Positions 16,245 to 25,541 of a stretch of 64,000 nt of DNA are shown here, piece by piece. Source of the DNA: Rhodothermales bacterium (GTDB taxonomy: Bacteria; Bacteroidota; Rhodothermia; Rhodothermales; UBA10348); contig JAEPNP010000001.1 of NCBI GenBank assembly GCA_017643395.1, positions 393,806-457,805 of the forward strand, written 5' to 3'. The first letter of the stretch is position 1. Each line of letters opens with the position of its first letter. The notes under the pieces are model-generated. The model did no database searches and was not told the origin of the DNA. It saw nothing but the letters and a program-made list of their open reading frames with translations. The position numbers and the translations under genes are program-made.

Positions 16245-18958
16245 CCGCGATGGGCCTTCGGCATGCGGGGCGCCGTCAGATCGGGCGTGCTTGCCGCCGG
16301 CAGCGTGATGCGGAAGGTGGACCCGCCGTCCTTGACGCTTTCCACCTCAATTCTGCCGTCCATGAGCTGCAGCAGCTTGCGCACGAGTGCAAGTCCGAGC
16401 CCCGTACCCTGAAAACGGCGGTTCTTCCAGTCCTCTTCCTGGGTAAACGGCTCGAACAGGCGCGCCTGAAACTCTTCAGAGATACCGACTCCGGTATCGA
16501 TGACCTCGATGTCCACCTCGGAGCGCTGGTGCCGCGTGGTGACGGTCACCGATCCTTCATCCGTGAACTTGACGGCATTGGCGAGCAGGTTGTCAAAGAC
16601 CTGCTCCAGCCGATGGGCGTCGCCAAGCACTTTCGGGTCCCGGCTGTCCAGTTGAAGATGCATGCGCACACCCTTCTCGCGAAGCTGCGCTGCGAGTTTC
16701 TGGGCGCTCTTGCGGATGACCCCGTGGATGGCCACCGGTGACTTGCGCAGGGTGACCTCGCCCATTTCAAGGTTGGACACCTCAAACAGGTCCTGCACCA
16801 ACTCAAGGAGGCGTTTGGAGCGATCTCCGATGGCCTTCACAAATTCCTTGACCTCGTCCGGCATGCGCACGCCGAGGGACTGCTCCGTTTCGGCGATTTC
16901 GCGATCCAGCAACTGGGAGTAGCCTTGCACGGCGCCGAGCGGAGTGCGAATCTCGTGGCTCATCGTGGCCATGAACGCCGTTTTGCGACGCGCCTGGGTT
17001 TCCGCCTGCTGTTTGGCCGAGAGCAACATCTCCTCAGCCTCCTTGCGCTCGGTAAGATCAGTCAGCGTGCCGCTCACCGTCGAGAACCCGGTCGGGTCCG
17101 GGTGTGGCGCGGCCTGCTCCAGCACCCAACGAACATCGCCGTTTCGATGCCGGATGCGATAGGTAATCTTGCTTTCATGGCCCTGCTCAAGGGTGCGATC
17201 GTGCGCCCGCACCATGGCTCGATCTTCCGGGTGCACGACATCCTCGATCCAATCGAGCGTGCCGCTGCGCAGATCCACAAACTCGGGCGCTGCGTGGCCC
17301 GTCAGGGATTCCACCTGATCGGTGGCAAACAGATAGCGCCGGGCACCGTCCTCACCGAAGGCAAAGCCGAACAGGACGTTTTCAATGGCCGCGACGATCA
17401 TGCGGTAGCGCGCGCCGACCTGGATCCAGGACCAGAGTGTCTCGAAGGTTTCCCGGACATTCTCAAGATGGCTGCGCTCGCGGGCGGTCCACGCCGTACG
17501 GGCACCGTCCCCCCCGGGGAGTCGCTCCAGCGCCAGGTAGGCATCGTACCCGCCGGACTGCTTCAGCCTCAGCCAGATAGCCTCGTGCAGTTCGATCACG
17601 GACGCGAGGGCAGCTGCGTCCGCATCGTGTTCGGGACCCACGTACAGTTCGTTGTTGGGTCCCATGGTGACCAGCACCTCACGGTCCCCTTCGTAGCGCT
17701 GACGCGCATATCCGATTGTCGCCGTCCACTGCGCTCGTGTGAAGGGAGCCGATACGGCGGGATCGGAAAGCAGAATACGTACGCGGTCCGCGCCGGAAGC
17801 CTCGCCAATGATGCGGGCTGCCGAGTCCAGAAAGACGTTGTCGTCCGGCGATGCGGTCGCCACTTCGCGCAGGGCGGCGGAGGCGGCCTCATACCGTGAC
17901 TTGGGATCGTCCCACCCGTCGCGGCCACCGACCGTCTGAATGATGATGGTGCATCCGGCCCGCTCCGTCTCGGAGTACACCGGGGATACCGCCAGGTTTG
18001 CTCGCTGGATAGTGCCGGATGCGGTTTCGAAGCTCGCTTCGATGCCGCGCGCCGCGTCGCCTTCCACGAGGCACCGACGAATGGTCTTTGCCGCGGTGGG
18101 ATCAAAGCCCTTCGCCTCGTCAATGGTGCGGTTCAGCCAACCGGCGGACGTGGTGATCCCGAGAATCTCACGGACCCGGTTGTTCATGTAGCGGACCGTG
18201 CCGGACACGTCGATCCACAACATGCCCATCGGGCTCTGGTCGATGGCGTTGCGAAGTGCGCCGGAAAGCCCATCGTCTACACCCTGGCCCTCGAGCCGGG
18301 TCAGATCAAAGACGACCGCCTCGACCTCATATGCTTCGCTGAAATACAGGTGCATCTCCGCGCGGCGGACGACACCCTGCATGGTGCGATACTGGAAAGA
18401 GACGTAGCCACTCTTGGCTGCCGTGACGGAGCGAATGGCCTGCTCGACCTCGGAAATATGTTCCGTGACGGCAACACGGGACCAGAATCGGATTCCGACG
18501 ATGTCTTCCCTGGAATAGCCGGTACGCCGAGGCCCTTCCTGGTTCACGGAGAGGACCGTGCCGTCGGTCTGCATGCGCAGTACGATGGCCGGCATCTGGT
18601 CGAGCAATTGCGCGAACTCGCCGCCTTCTTCGTCCTCTTCCTCGATCGCGTCCGGCTCGTATCCAATGACTACCCAGCCCTGGTCCTCAGCCAGCCGCAC
18701 GGCATGCAGATAGAGCCCTCCCTTCTTCAAAGGCAGCGTTTCCGACGAATCGGGCTGCATTTCGCGCAGCATCCAGGCCACGTCGTCGGGCATCGGGTGC
18801 CCCTCTTCAAAGTCCCAGCAGAGCCGGGCGAAGGGGTTCAGCGTGCCGATCACTCCCTGTGCGTTCACCTCGGCAAAGGCGAACTCCTTGAGGTCTGCAA
18901 GCTCCTGCAGCGCATCGGCGCTCAGGGCTGAAACTTGCATCCACGTCGGAGAGGACAT
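16241..18958 (-). CDS. Multi-PAS sensor histidine kinase
   Basis: 905 residues with no membrane helix, so a cytosolic sensor. Order: an N-terminal PAS-like segment (about 20-100), PAS (115-215, MPAIVLRMQTDGTVLSVNQE), PAS (235-345, MLWIDVSGTVRYMNNRVREI), a GAF-like region (365-510), a further PAS-PAC (520-650), HisKA with the phosphorylated His668 (MSHEIRTPLGAVQGYSQLL) and HATPase_c (N-box FDNLLANAVKF, DTGVGI, GTGLGLALVRKL). No receiver domain or response-regulator gene lies next to it. The ligand is unknown. Confidence 0.92.
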   Translation of the reverse strand: MSSPTWMQVSALSADALQELADLKEFAFAEVNAQGVIGTLNPFARLCWDFEEGHPMPDDVAWMLREMQPDSSETLPLKKGGLYLHAVRLAEDQGWVVIGYEPDAIEEEDEEGGEFAQLLDQMPAIVLRMQTDGTVLSVNQEGPRRTGYSREDIVGIRFWSRVAVTEHISEVEQAIRSVTAAKSGYVSFQYRTMQGVVRRAEMHLYFSEAYEVEAVVFDLTRLEGQGVDDGLSGALRNAIDQSPMGMLWIDVSGTVRYMNNRVREILGITTSAGWLNRTIDEAKGFDPTAAKTIRRCLVEGDAARGIEASFETASGTIQRANLAVSPVYSETERAGCTIIIQTVGGRDGWDDPKSRYEAASAALREVATASPDDNVFLDSAARIIGEASGADRVRILLSDPAVSAPFTRAQWTATIGYARQRYEGDREVLVTMGPNNELYVGPEHDADAAALASVIELHEAIWLRLKQSGGYDAYLALERLPGGDGARTAWTARERSHLENVRETFETLWSWIQVGARYRMIVAAIENVLFGFAFGEDGARRYLFATDQVESLTGHAAPEFVDLRSGTLDWIEDVVHPEDRAMVRAHDRTLEQGHESKITYRIRHRNGDVRWVLEQAAPHPDPTGFSTVSGTLTDLTERKEAEEMLLSAKQQAETQARRKTAFMATMSHEIRTPLGAVQGYSQLLDREIAETEQSLGVRMPDEVKEFVKAIGDRSKRLLELVQDLFEVSNLEMGEVTLRKSPVAIHGVIRKSAQKLAAQLREKGVRMHLQLDSRDPKVLGDAHRLEQVFDNLLANAVKFTDEGSVTVTTRHQRSEVDIEVIDTGVGISEEFQARLFEPFTQEEDWKNRRFQGTGLGLALVRKLLQLMDGRIEVESVKDGGSTFRITLPAASTPDLTAPRMPKAHRG

Positions 18959-19037
18959 CTGGAGAGTCTTGGAGAGTTGGTGTCGATGGGCTCCCGTATC
19001 GAAAACGGTGCCAATCCTCTCCAGCCCCCCTCGACAC

Positions 19038-20327
19038 TCAGCTCCGTCCGGGTACCCGGGCCCGGGACCAGCGACGCTCGGCAGGCACCACGGCGGCGAT
19101 CCAGATGATGCCGGAAATAATCTGCAATCCTCCCAGCAGCATCACGACCGGCGCCAGCGTCATCAGGTCCCACTCAAGGAGCAGACTCGCCGACAGAATG
19201 GCCACGGTGTCGGCCGCCATGACAGTCAGCCACTCGGTAGCAAACACCCGCCCCCGCCATCGGTCTTCGGTGCGTTCCTGCAACAGCACGTTGGACAGGA
19301 CCCAGTTGGCCCCGGAGGTGGCGTGGCCCAGCACAATCAGTCCGACAATCCAGTAGCTCCACGGCACGAGGCCGATGACCAGGTAGCACAACCCGCTGAA
19401 GCTGATGCACGCGCCAAGAATGAACGGCCAGTGGCGCCGATCCCTGGCCAGCGCGCGAGCGGCGATGGGACCGATGCCCGTACCCACGCCACGAGCGGCG
19501 AAGAGAACCCCGATGGCCACCGATGCCGCGGCCGGTTCAATCGCTTCGCCCATGAGCGCGAGCAGGAACACCAGGCCGCCGCCGGCAATGGCCCAGGTGG
19601 CCTTGGCCAGTGCCATGCGCCCGATTTCCGGGCGACGCACCATGTGCTTCCACCCTTCGATCACATCCCTGGCCGCAGTGCGCAGCACGCCGGGCTCGGC
19701 AGGCACGGGATCGGTGTCCTGCGGAATGACGGTGCGCCAGATGAACCACGCCGAGAGCAGGTAGGTGAGCGAGTCCAGTATGAACACCGCCTGCAGGCCC
19801 AGATACTCGGTGGCAATGCCACCAGCCGCGGCTCCAAACGCCAGCATCGTAGACCACGTTGCTGCCATGAGAGCGTTTGCGGTGACCAGCTCGTTCGGTG
19901 CGGTGATATTCGGAACCGAGGAGTTCTGTGCGGGGCGGAATACCGAGCCGATGACTGTCTGCAACACCACCAACGTGTACAGCAACCACACCTCGGACGC
20001 CTGGTCGATGACCAGAAATCCGAGCACCACCACCGCGCGAAGCACGTCCGCACCGATCATGACACGGCGCCGGTTCAGGCGATCCACCAACAGTCCGGCT
20101 ACTGGACTGGCCAGGCCCGACGGCAGCATCTTGGAGATGAATACGGCCCCGAGTGCCAGCTCCGAGCCCGTCAGTTCCAGAACCAGCGCGTACAGCGCGA
20201 TGGTGTTGAACCAATCACCCAGCAGGGAGACGATGTTTCCCAGCCAGAGCCGGCGAAACATCGTGTTCTGCCGGACCAGCTGACCGTAGCCGACCTCACT
20301 CCAGGCGTCGGCCGAGGCGTTCGTCAC
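19038..20327 (-). CDS. Major facilitator superfamily transporter
   Basis: 429 residues, about 12 hydrophobic helices, of the MFS_3/enterobactin-exporter-like type: [20 protein letters not shown] in helix 1, [20 protein letters not shown] in the loop 2-3 and [20 protein letters not shown]. The GTG start at 20327 overlaps the lysS stop (GTGA), so the two are cotranslated. The substrate is unknown. Last gene of the leftward run that starts at 25343. Confidence 0.88.
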   Translation of the reverse strand: MTNASADAWSEVGYGQLVRQNTMFRRLWLGNIVSLLGDWFNTIALYALVLELTGSELALGAVFISKMLPSGLASPVAGLLVDRLNRRRVMIGADVLRAVVVLGFLVIDQASEVWLLYTLVVLQTVIGSVFRPAQNSSVPNITAPNELVTANALMAATWSTMLAFGAAAGGIATEYLGLQAVFILDSLTYLLSAWFIWRTVIPQDTDPVPAEPGVLRTAARDVIEGWKHMVRRPEIGRMALAKATWAIAGGGLVFLLALMGEAIEPAAASVAIGVLFAARGVGTGIGPIAARALARDRRHWPFILGACISFSGLCYLVIGLVPWSYWIVGLIVLGHATSGANWVLSNVLLQERTEDRWRGRVFATEWLTVMAADTVAILSASLLLEWDLMTLAPVVMLLGGLQIISGIIWIAAVVPAERRWSRARVPGRS

Positions 20328-21874
20328 GCTCCGGCGTCCTCCGTGTCCGAATCCTCTTCAGCCTTCTCGGGCCTGAGCAGCGGAAACAGGATGACATCCC
20401 GAATGGACTCTGCGCCCGTCATGAGCATCGCGAGCCGGTCCACACCGACCCCCAGGCCGGCAGTCGGTGGCATGCCGTACTCGAGGGCCCGCAGATAGTC
20501 CTCATCGATCGCCATGGCCTCGTCGTCTCCGGCAGCCTGAAGACGGTCCTGCGCCTCAAACCGCTCTCGCTGATCGTCCGGGTCATTCAGCTCGCTGAAG
20601 GCATTGCAGATCTCCTTGCCTCCGACGATGGCCTCAAAGCGCTCCACCAGACCCGGCGACGACCGGTGCTTCTTGGCCAGCGGACTGAGTTCGATGGGGT
20701 AGTCGGTGATGAAGGTCGGCTGGATCAGGTGGGGCTCGACAAACTCGCCGAAGATCTCATCGATCAACTTGCCTGAACCCATGCTGCCGTCCACCTCAAG
20801 CCCGAGGTCTTCGGCGATGGCGGCCAGTTCGTCGCGAGAGCGTCCGTAGAGATTGTAGCCCGTGCGATCCTCGATGGCCTGCAGGAGGGGTACGCGCTTC
20901 CACGGCCGCGCCAGATTGATGCTATGCCCGCGGAATTCCACCTGCGTCGATCCATGCACGCTGATGGCGATGTGCTCCACCATCTCTTCCACCAGTTCCA
21001 TCATCCAGGCATAGTCCCGGTACGCCACATAGAGCTCCATCATGGTGAACTCCGGATTGTGGAACCGGGAAAGGCCTTCGTTGCGGAAGTCCTTGGCGAT
21101 CTCGTAGACCCCATCGAATCCGCCGACGATCAGGCGCTTGAGATAGAGCTCGTCCGCGATGCGCAGATACAGCGGCATATCCAGCGCGTTGTGGTGCGTG
21201 GTGAACGGACGCGCTGATGCGCCACCATAGATGGGCTGCAACACCGGAGTCTCCACCTCCAGGTAGCCGCGATCATCCAGAAAAGAGCGCATGGCGGAGA
21301 TCATGCGGGCGCGCTTGCGGAAGGTTTCGCGCACCTTCGGGTTTACAACTAGGTCCACGTACCGCTGGCGGTAGCGGAATTCCTTGTCGGTGACCTCATT
21401 GTAGACCTGCCCGTCCTGCTCCTTGACTACCGGCAGCGGACGCAGCGCCTTGGCCAGCAGCACCAGGCGCTCGGCATGCACGGACACCTCTCCCATGCGG
21501 GTTCGGAATACAAAGCCCTCGACACCCACAATGTCGCCGATATCCAACAGGCGCTTGAAAACCGTGTTGTAGAAGCCCTCCGGCAGATCGTCACGCCGGA
21601 TGTAGACCTGAATCTGCCCCTCGGAGTCCTGGAGGTGGAAGAACGACGCCTTGCCCATGATGCGGCGGGACATGAGCCGCCCCGCGATGCTCACGCGAAA
21701 CGGAGCTTCGCCGGTCTCCTGATCGGGCTGGTGCTCCTCATCCCTGAATCCGTCCACGATGGACGCCGAACGATGGGTCACGCTCCACGAATGAGGATAC
21801 GGTTCGATGCCCGCTTCCTCGAGATGGGCGCGCTCTTCGCGACGCCGCAGCTCCTGCTCGGTACGCTCTGCCAT
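20324..21874 (-). CDS. lysS: Lysyl-tRNA synthetase, class II
   Basis: 516 residues. An N-terminal OB fold ([20 protein letters not shown]) precedes the class II core: motif 1 around [14 protein letters not shown], motif 2 around [20 protein letters not shown], and motif 3 [20 protein letters not shown]. Length is typical. It starts 4 bp after the cyclophilin stop; its stop overlaps the MFS start. Confidence 0.97.
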   Translation of the reverse strand: MAERTEQELRRREERAHLEEAGIEPYPHSWSVTHRSASIVDGFRDEEHQPDQETGEAPFRVSIAGRLMSRRIMGKASFFHLQDSEGQIQVYIRRDDLPEGFYNTVFKRLLDIGDIVGVEGFVFRTRMGEVSVHAERLVLLAKALRPLPVVKEQDGQVYNEVTDKEFRYRQRYVDLVVNPKVRETFRKRARMISAMRSFLDDRGYLEVETPVLQPIYGGASARPFTTHHNALDMPLYLRIADELYLKRLIVGGFDGVYEIAKDFRNEGLSRFHNPEFTMMELYVAYRDYAWMMELVEEMVEHIAISVHGSTQVEFRGHSINLARPWKRVPLLQAIEDRTGYNLYGRSRDELAAIAEDLGLEVDGSMGSGKLIDEIFGEFVEPHLIQPTFITDYPIELSPLAKKHRSSPGLVERFEAIVGGKEICNAFSELNDPDDQRERFEAQDRLQAAGDDEAMAIDEDYLRALEYGMPPTAGLGVGVDRLAMLMTGAESIRDVILFPLLRPEKAEEDSDTEDAGA

Positions 21875-21878
21875 GGGA

Positions 21879-22574
21879 CTACCGTTCTACCGGCCGAACC
21901 ACCATCGGAATCGGCTCCAGCGGCTGGTCTCCGAGCACCGGGCTCGTGGGCGTTCCCCGGCCATTCGGCGTATCGACCCGCGAAATGGCATCGAGCACGT
22001 CGAAACCTTCCACGAGCTCGCCGAACACGGTGTAACCACCGTCCAGCTGGGGCACACCGCCCTCGGTCTTGTACACCTCACGCTGTCCAGGAGGAAACTT
22101 GAATGGTGCGCCGTCGCGCTGGGAAAACATGGCTTCTACCTGGTCCAGCTCCTGGTCGGAGAATTGCCGTCCGACTACGATGTAGAACTGGCTGCCGCTG
22201 GATGCCTTGCCGGGGCTGTTGGGCCGACGAGCCGCAGCCACAGCTCCACGTTTGTGGAATAGCTCCGGCTTGATTTCGGCGGGCTGGGTGTAGCCGGGAC
22301 TTCCCACCCCGTTATTCATGGGGTTGCCGTCCTTGGAATTCGGATCACCGCCCTGCACCATAAAGCGCGGGATCACTCGATGAAACAGCGTGCCATCGTA
22401 GAAGCCTTCGTTGGCCAGCTTGCGGAAATTCTCCGCGTGGCCTGGGGTCTGCTCATCGTACAGCCGCACCACCATGGTGCCGAGCTGCGTTTCGATGGCA
22501 AAGTGATCACTGTCCTGAGGCTGTGCGCAACCCAGAAGCAGGGTCAGCAGCAGCACGGGGAGTACACGAGACAT
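21879..22574 (-). CDS. Peptidyl-prolyl cis-trans isomerase, cyclophilin lipoprotein
   Basis: 231 residues. A lipoprotein signal ([15 protein letters not shown]) ends at Cys16. The cyclophilin core reads [47 protein letters not shown] and [20 protein letters not shown], so the catalytic Arg in FHRVIP is kept. Probably a periplasmic or surface-anchored foldase. It sits between a small unknown gene and lysS; a related lipoprotein is at 30384. Confidence 0.93.
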   Translation of the reverse strand: MSRVLPVLLLTLLLGCAQPQDSDHFAIETQLGTMVVRLYDEQTPGHAENFRKLANEGFYDGTLFHRVIPRFMVQGGDPNSKDGNPMNNGVGSPGYTQPAEIKPELFHKRGAVAAARRPNSPGKASSGSQFYIVVGRQFSDQELDQVEAMFSQRDGAPFKFPPGQREVYKTEGGVPQLDGGYTVFGELVEGFDVLDAISRVDTPNGRGTPTSPVLGDQPLEPIPMVVRPVER

Positions 22575-22582
22575 GGCGGGGG

Positions 22583-22939
22583 TCAGAAGCCGGGGTCGAG
22601 ATGTCGATCAAGATAGCGGGCAATCGCGACACGCAGGAGACGTTCCTGATCGTCCTCGGAAAGCACGGGAATTGACCGAATCCGCTTCCAGCCGGCACCC
22701 TCGCGCGCATAGACCCCGAGCTCGGCGAGAACCGCATGCGTGCCGTCCATGATCAGGTCCTGCTTCATCTCCTTCTTCAGGCGCGCTGCGATGTCCCCAT
22801 CGCGGGAATGAATCCCGATCAGGAACAGCAGGCTTTCCACGGAGGCTTCCCGGCCGTAGCGCTTTTTTGCCCATCGCTCTACCCGAGCCCAGGCTTCTTC
22901 CGCCGCGGGGTCCGCCAGCAGGGATGCTACCGAATCCAC
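22583..22939 (-). CDS. Conserved-looking small protein of unknown function
   Basis: 118 residues, helical and charged, without a signal or membrane segment. It contains a patch WAKKRYGREASVESLLFLIG. I do not recognise a family. It is 8 bp from the cyclophilin gene and 1 bp from the DUF2520 gene, so it is in the operon. Its length, start and tight spacing make it a likely real gene. Confidence 0.75.
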   Translation of the reverse strand: MDSVASLLADPAAEEAWARVERWAKKRYGREASVESLLFLIGIHSRDGDIAARLKKEMKQDLIMDGTHAVLAELGVYAREGAGWKRIRSIPVLSEDDQERLLRVAIARYLDRHLDPGF

Positions 22940-22940
22940 A

Positions 22941-23855
22941 TCAGTCCTCTTCGCTCGCGGGCGGAATGGGAAGGGCTTCGATCACACGATCCAGGATTTC
23001 CATGGCGTCGGCACTGGTCAACCGGGCCGTCTTTCGGGCCACACGAACCGTTTCGGTGGCAAGTGCCACATACGCGGTGATGAGATGCGGTGCCTGCCGA
23101 GACAGCAACTCCACGTGGCGCTCCACCGTGGGGATGTCCCCACGAACGATGGGTCCGGTCAATGCACGCTCGGGTCCGCGAAGACGAATGTTCTCCACGG
23201 TGCCGGCAAGCAACGGCTGCAGCATGGCCACCACATCCTGTTCCCCGAGACCCGTAGTCTGCAGCACTTCCCTGGCCATGGCAGCGACAGTCACGGTGAA
23301 GTTGGAGATCATCGAGGCTGCCGTATGCACGGCCACCTTGTCGCTCTCGGTGACTTCGATGGCCAGAGCGCCAATCTCCTCCAGGGTGTTTCGCAGTGCA
23401 GCCGTCACCGCAGCATGCCCCTGCAGGGTCACATAGGCTCCCCGCAGCGCGCCGGGCTGGGCGGGTCCGGGAAAGGACTGCAGGGGGTGCATGGCTGCCG
23501 TGCGGGCGCCGTGCTGCTCCAGGGGAGCCAGGAACGATGCCGGATGGGCGCCCGAGGTGTGCACCACCATGCGGCCGCTCCAGTCCGCATCGCCCAGAGC
23601 AAGTTCTTCCGCAACCAGGTGAATCGCTACGTCGGGGACCGCGATAAGCACCAGGTCCGAAGCATGACACGCCTCGTCCAGCGAGATGCCGGCGTCCGCC
23701 CCCAGTTCCTCCGCGAGAGCCCGGGCACGCGGGCTGTCCGGCGTGCGCCCGAAAACGCCGATCGGCCGCCACTCCTGTCCCAGCAGCGCAAGCCCGAATG
23801 TGGAGGCCACGGCTCCGGCGCCGACCAGGGTGAATGTGGAAGCCTTGCGAGCCAT
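22941..23855 (-). CDS. Rossmann-fold protein with DUF2520 domain
   Basis: 304 residues from the ATG at 23855; the longer frame overlaps the next gene. The N-terminal NAD(P)-binding fold shows TLVGAGAVASTFGLAL and, further on, VLIAVPD and VVHTSGAHPASFLAPL. The C-terminal helical half (about 150-304) is DUF2520-like (HPLQSFPGP, SNFTVTVAAMAREVL). Such proteins are relatives of ketopantoate and F420-dependent reductases; the substrate is unknown. It begins 1 bp after the MEMO-like stop. Confidence 0.85.
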   Translation of the reverse strand: MARKASTFTLVGAGAVASTFGLALLGQEWRPIGVFGRTPDSPRARALAEELGADAGISLDEACHASDLVLIAVPDVAIHLVAEELALGDADWSGRMVVHTSGAHPASFLAPLEQHGARTAAMHPLQSFPGPAQPGALRGAYVTLQGHAAVTAALRNTLEEIGALAIEVTESDKVAVHTAASMISNFTVTVAAMAREVLQTTGLGEQDVVAMLQPLLAGTVENIRLRGPERALTGPIVRGDIPTVERHVELLSRQAPHLITAYVALATETVRVARKTARLTSADAMEILDRVIEALPIPPASEED

Positions 23856-23856
23856 G

Positions 23857-24624
23857 TCAGGTGCTGAGCAGCGCTCCGAGGTATCCGGGCTTGCCGTCTG
23901 CCGGGCGCTGAAAGTCGGTGATTGTGATCGTGCCTGCGCTGCGGTGCAGTGCCGCGATAAGCGCGACCAGCAGCGCGCCGCCACCCGTTATGTTCATGCG
24001 GTTGCCATTGACCAGCTGCATCAGGCCGGACACGTCCCTGTTTTCGAGGCGGGTGCGCAGGTCCTGCATGGCCGCATCGTCCGCTTCGTTGATGCTGACG
24101 CACGCCACCAGAAGCGTGGGCTGGTTGTACATGACCTCGCCAACCGCATGGCCGAGCTCTCTGCAGAGATCCGGTCCTTCGTGGCCCATGACGATCGGCA
24201 CCAGTTCGAAGTCCTCCAGGGTCATCTGCAGGAACGGAAGCTGCGCGTCCACGCCGTGGGTGTGAAAGTGGCCCTCATCGCCGACGAAAATGTCGTCGTC
24301 CTCGTCGCAGAGTTCCTGTCGCAGCCGATTGCTGATGGGTACCTCGCCGAGCGGTGTGCGGTACTGATCCAGGCTGCACACATTGAGCCGATTGAACTGG
24401 CCGCTGCGGCTGGGGGCCACCATGATCACGTGACGGTAGCCCTGGCCCCGTATTGCCGCGAACACGCGTGCCGAAGCCGCACCGCCATCCAGCAGGTTGG
24501 AGTCCGGAACTACGACGGCATGGACCCGGCTGGTGGTCCGCTCCTCCGGAGCCTCCCTCAGCAGATCGGTCAGCTGTTGCTTCAGGGGTGCTTCCTGGGT
24601 GGCGTACACGGCGTGTGCCCGCAT
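23857..24624 (-). CDS. MEMO/AmmeMemoRadiSam-B-like protein lacking metal ligands
   Basis: 255 residues. The MEMO fold is recognisable from the order of motifs: VVVPDSN.. (where MEMO has APHAGY), VIMVAPSRSGQFNR (for LGPSHH), YRTPLGEVPI (kept), GVDAQLPFLQ (for HSxExQLPFL) and the C-terminal GGGALLVALIAAL and PGYLGALLS. Residues matching the metal ligands of human MEMO1 are replaced: His49 by Asp, His81 by Arg/Ser, His192 lost and Cys244 lost. No AMMECR1 or radical-SAM partner is nearby. I start at the ATG 24624; the longer frame (24744) would overlap the BioD-like gene. Confidence 0.8.
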   Translation of the reverse strand: MRAHAVYATQEAPLKQQLTDLLREAPEERTTSRVHAVVVPDSNLLDGGAASARVFAAIRGQGYRHVIMVAPSRSGQFNRLNVCSLDQYRTPLGEVPISNRLRQELCDEDDDIFVGDEGHFHTHGVDAQLPFLQMTLEDFELVPIVMGHEGPDLCRELGHAVGEVMYNQPTLLVACVSINEADDAAMQDLRTRLENRDVSGLMQLVNGNRMNITGGGALLVALIAALHRSAGTITITDFQRPADGKPGYLGALLST

Positions 24625-24647
24625 GGTGTTTGAACTGGGTTGAACAG

Positions 24648-25343
24648 TCAGGATGTGATTCCCCGCAGAACGTCCACGAGGTGGGTTTGCTGCTCCAACG
24701 CCTGGACCAGGCCGTCCACGTCGTTTGGATAGGATGGACGCCATTCGATGGATGCCAGGACAGGCGTTGGGCGCGCCAACTCGGCGAGGACCTCCGGGTT
24801 CATGGCCTCCGCAAATCCGTCACCGAACTGCCCGAATCCATTCAGGATGAAGCCCAGGGGATGCGCCCCCTGCACGAACATCATGCGCTGGGTCAACAGG
24901 CAGTGGTTGAGGGTGCCCCGGGCGGTTCGGCCCACGATGATGGACGGCAGCCCCATGCGCTCGAGCAGGTCGATCATGAAAAACCGCTCTGCAATCGGTA
25001 CCAGGATGCCGCCGCCGTCCACGACCACGAATTCGTGCCGGCTCCTCAGGTCCCGGAACGCGTCCAGAATGGATTCGAGCGATACGGGTCTGCCCTCAAT
25101 CCGGCTCGCCACGTAGGGGGCGGCCATCGTCTCGAACTTTACCGGCTCGGTCAACGGCCGGGGGTCTTCAATGCCCAGGCGGCCTAGCGCATCCGCCGTG
25201 GATTCACCGGACCCACCGGTGGTGATCGGCGTCATCATCGTAGCGTCGACGCCCATCTTCCGGAGCAATCCGACCAGACCAAGCCCGACGAGGGTCTGAC
25301 CGACTCCCCGGGAACTGCCGACTAGAAACAGGCCTTCTGCCAT
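24648..25343 (-). CDS. BioD-like (dethiobiotin synthetase family) P-loop protein without catalytic lysines
   Basis: 231 residues from the ATG at 25343. It aligns by eye with BioD throughout: GLFLVGSSRGVGQT for the P-loop, MTPITTGG for YKPVASG, AAPYVASRIEGRPVSLESIL for SPHIxAxxEGRPI, VVVDGGGILVPI for VEGAGGWxTPL, and GTLNHCLLTQRMM for GCINHAMLTxQ. The P-loop Lys is Gln (codon CAG) and the Lys of KP is Thr, while an Asp at the Mg2+ position (ADALGRL) remains. Biotin genes bioA, bioF and bioB are not in the window. It is therefore likely not an ordinary dethiobiotin synthetase. First gene of the seven-gene leftward unit. Confidence 0.8.
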   Translation of the reverse strand: MAEGLFLVGSSRGVGQTLVGLGLVGLLRKMGVDATMMTPITTGGSGESTADALGRLGIEDPRPLTEPVKFETMAAPYVASRIEGRPVSLESILDAFRDLRSRHEFVVVDGGGILVPIAERFFMIDLLERMGLPSIIVGRTARGTLNHCLLTQRMMFVQGAHPLGFILNGFGQFGDGFAEAMNPEVLAELARPTPVLASIEWRPSYPNDVDGLVQALEQQTHLVDVLRGITS

Positions 25344-25541
25344 GCAGGCGCCAACCGCGAAACAAGGCGCAAAGGTACCTCCCCTGTGGCAGGGCAGCAA
25401 TCGAAAGTGCCGACCTCCCTGGAAGCATCTGTCCACCCGACTACCGGTCAATCGTCGAACGGCACCGTTCGGTCGGGATCATCGGAACGTGCAGGCCCGC
25501 TGAGGAATTCCCCGCGCCTTGCTGCTCACCCTCCCGTGTCC

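Noticed and set aside
18843-20498. 551-codon open frame on the + strand
   Set aside because: It overlaps the MFS gene and parts of lysS and the kinase. The sequence is Arg/Pro/Ser-rich without domains, a shadow of the true genes.
23857-24624. Complete AmmeMemoRadiSam system
   Set aside because: Only the MEMO-like gene is here, and it lacks the metal ligands. No AMMECR1 or radical-SAM gene is adjacent.
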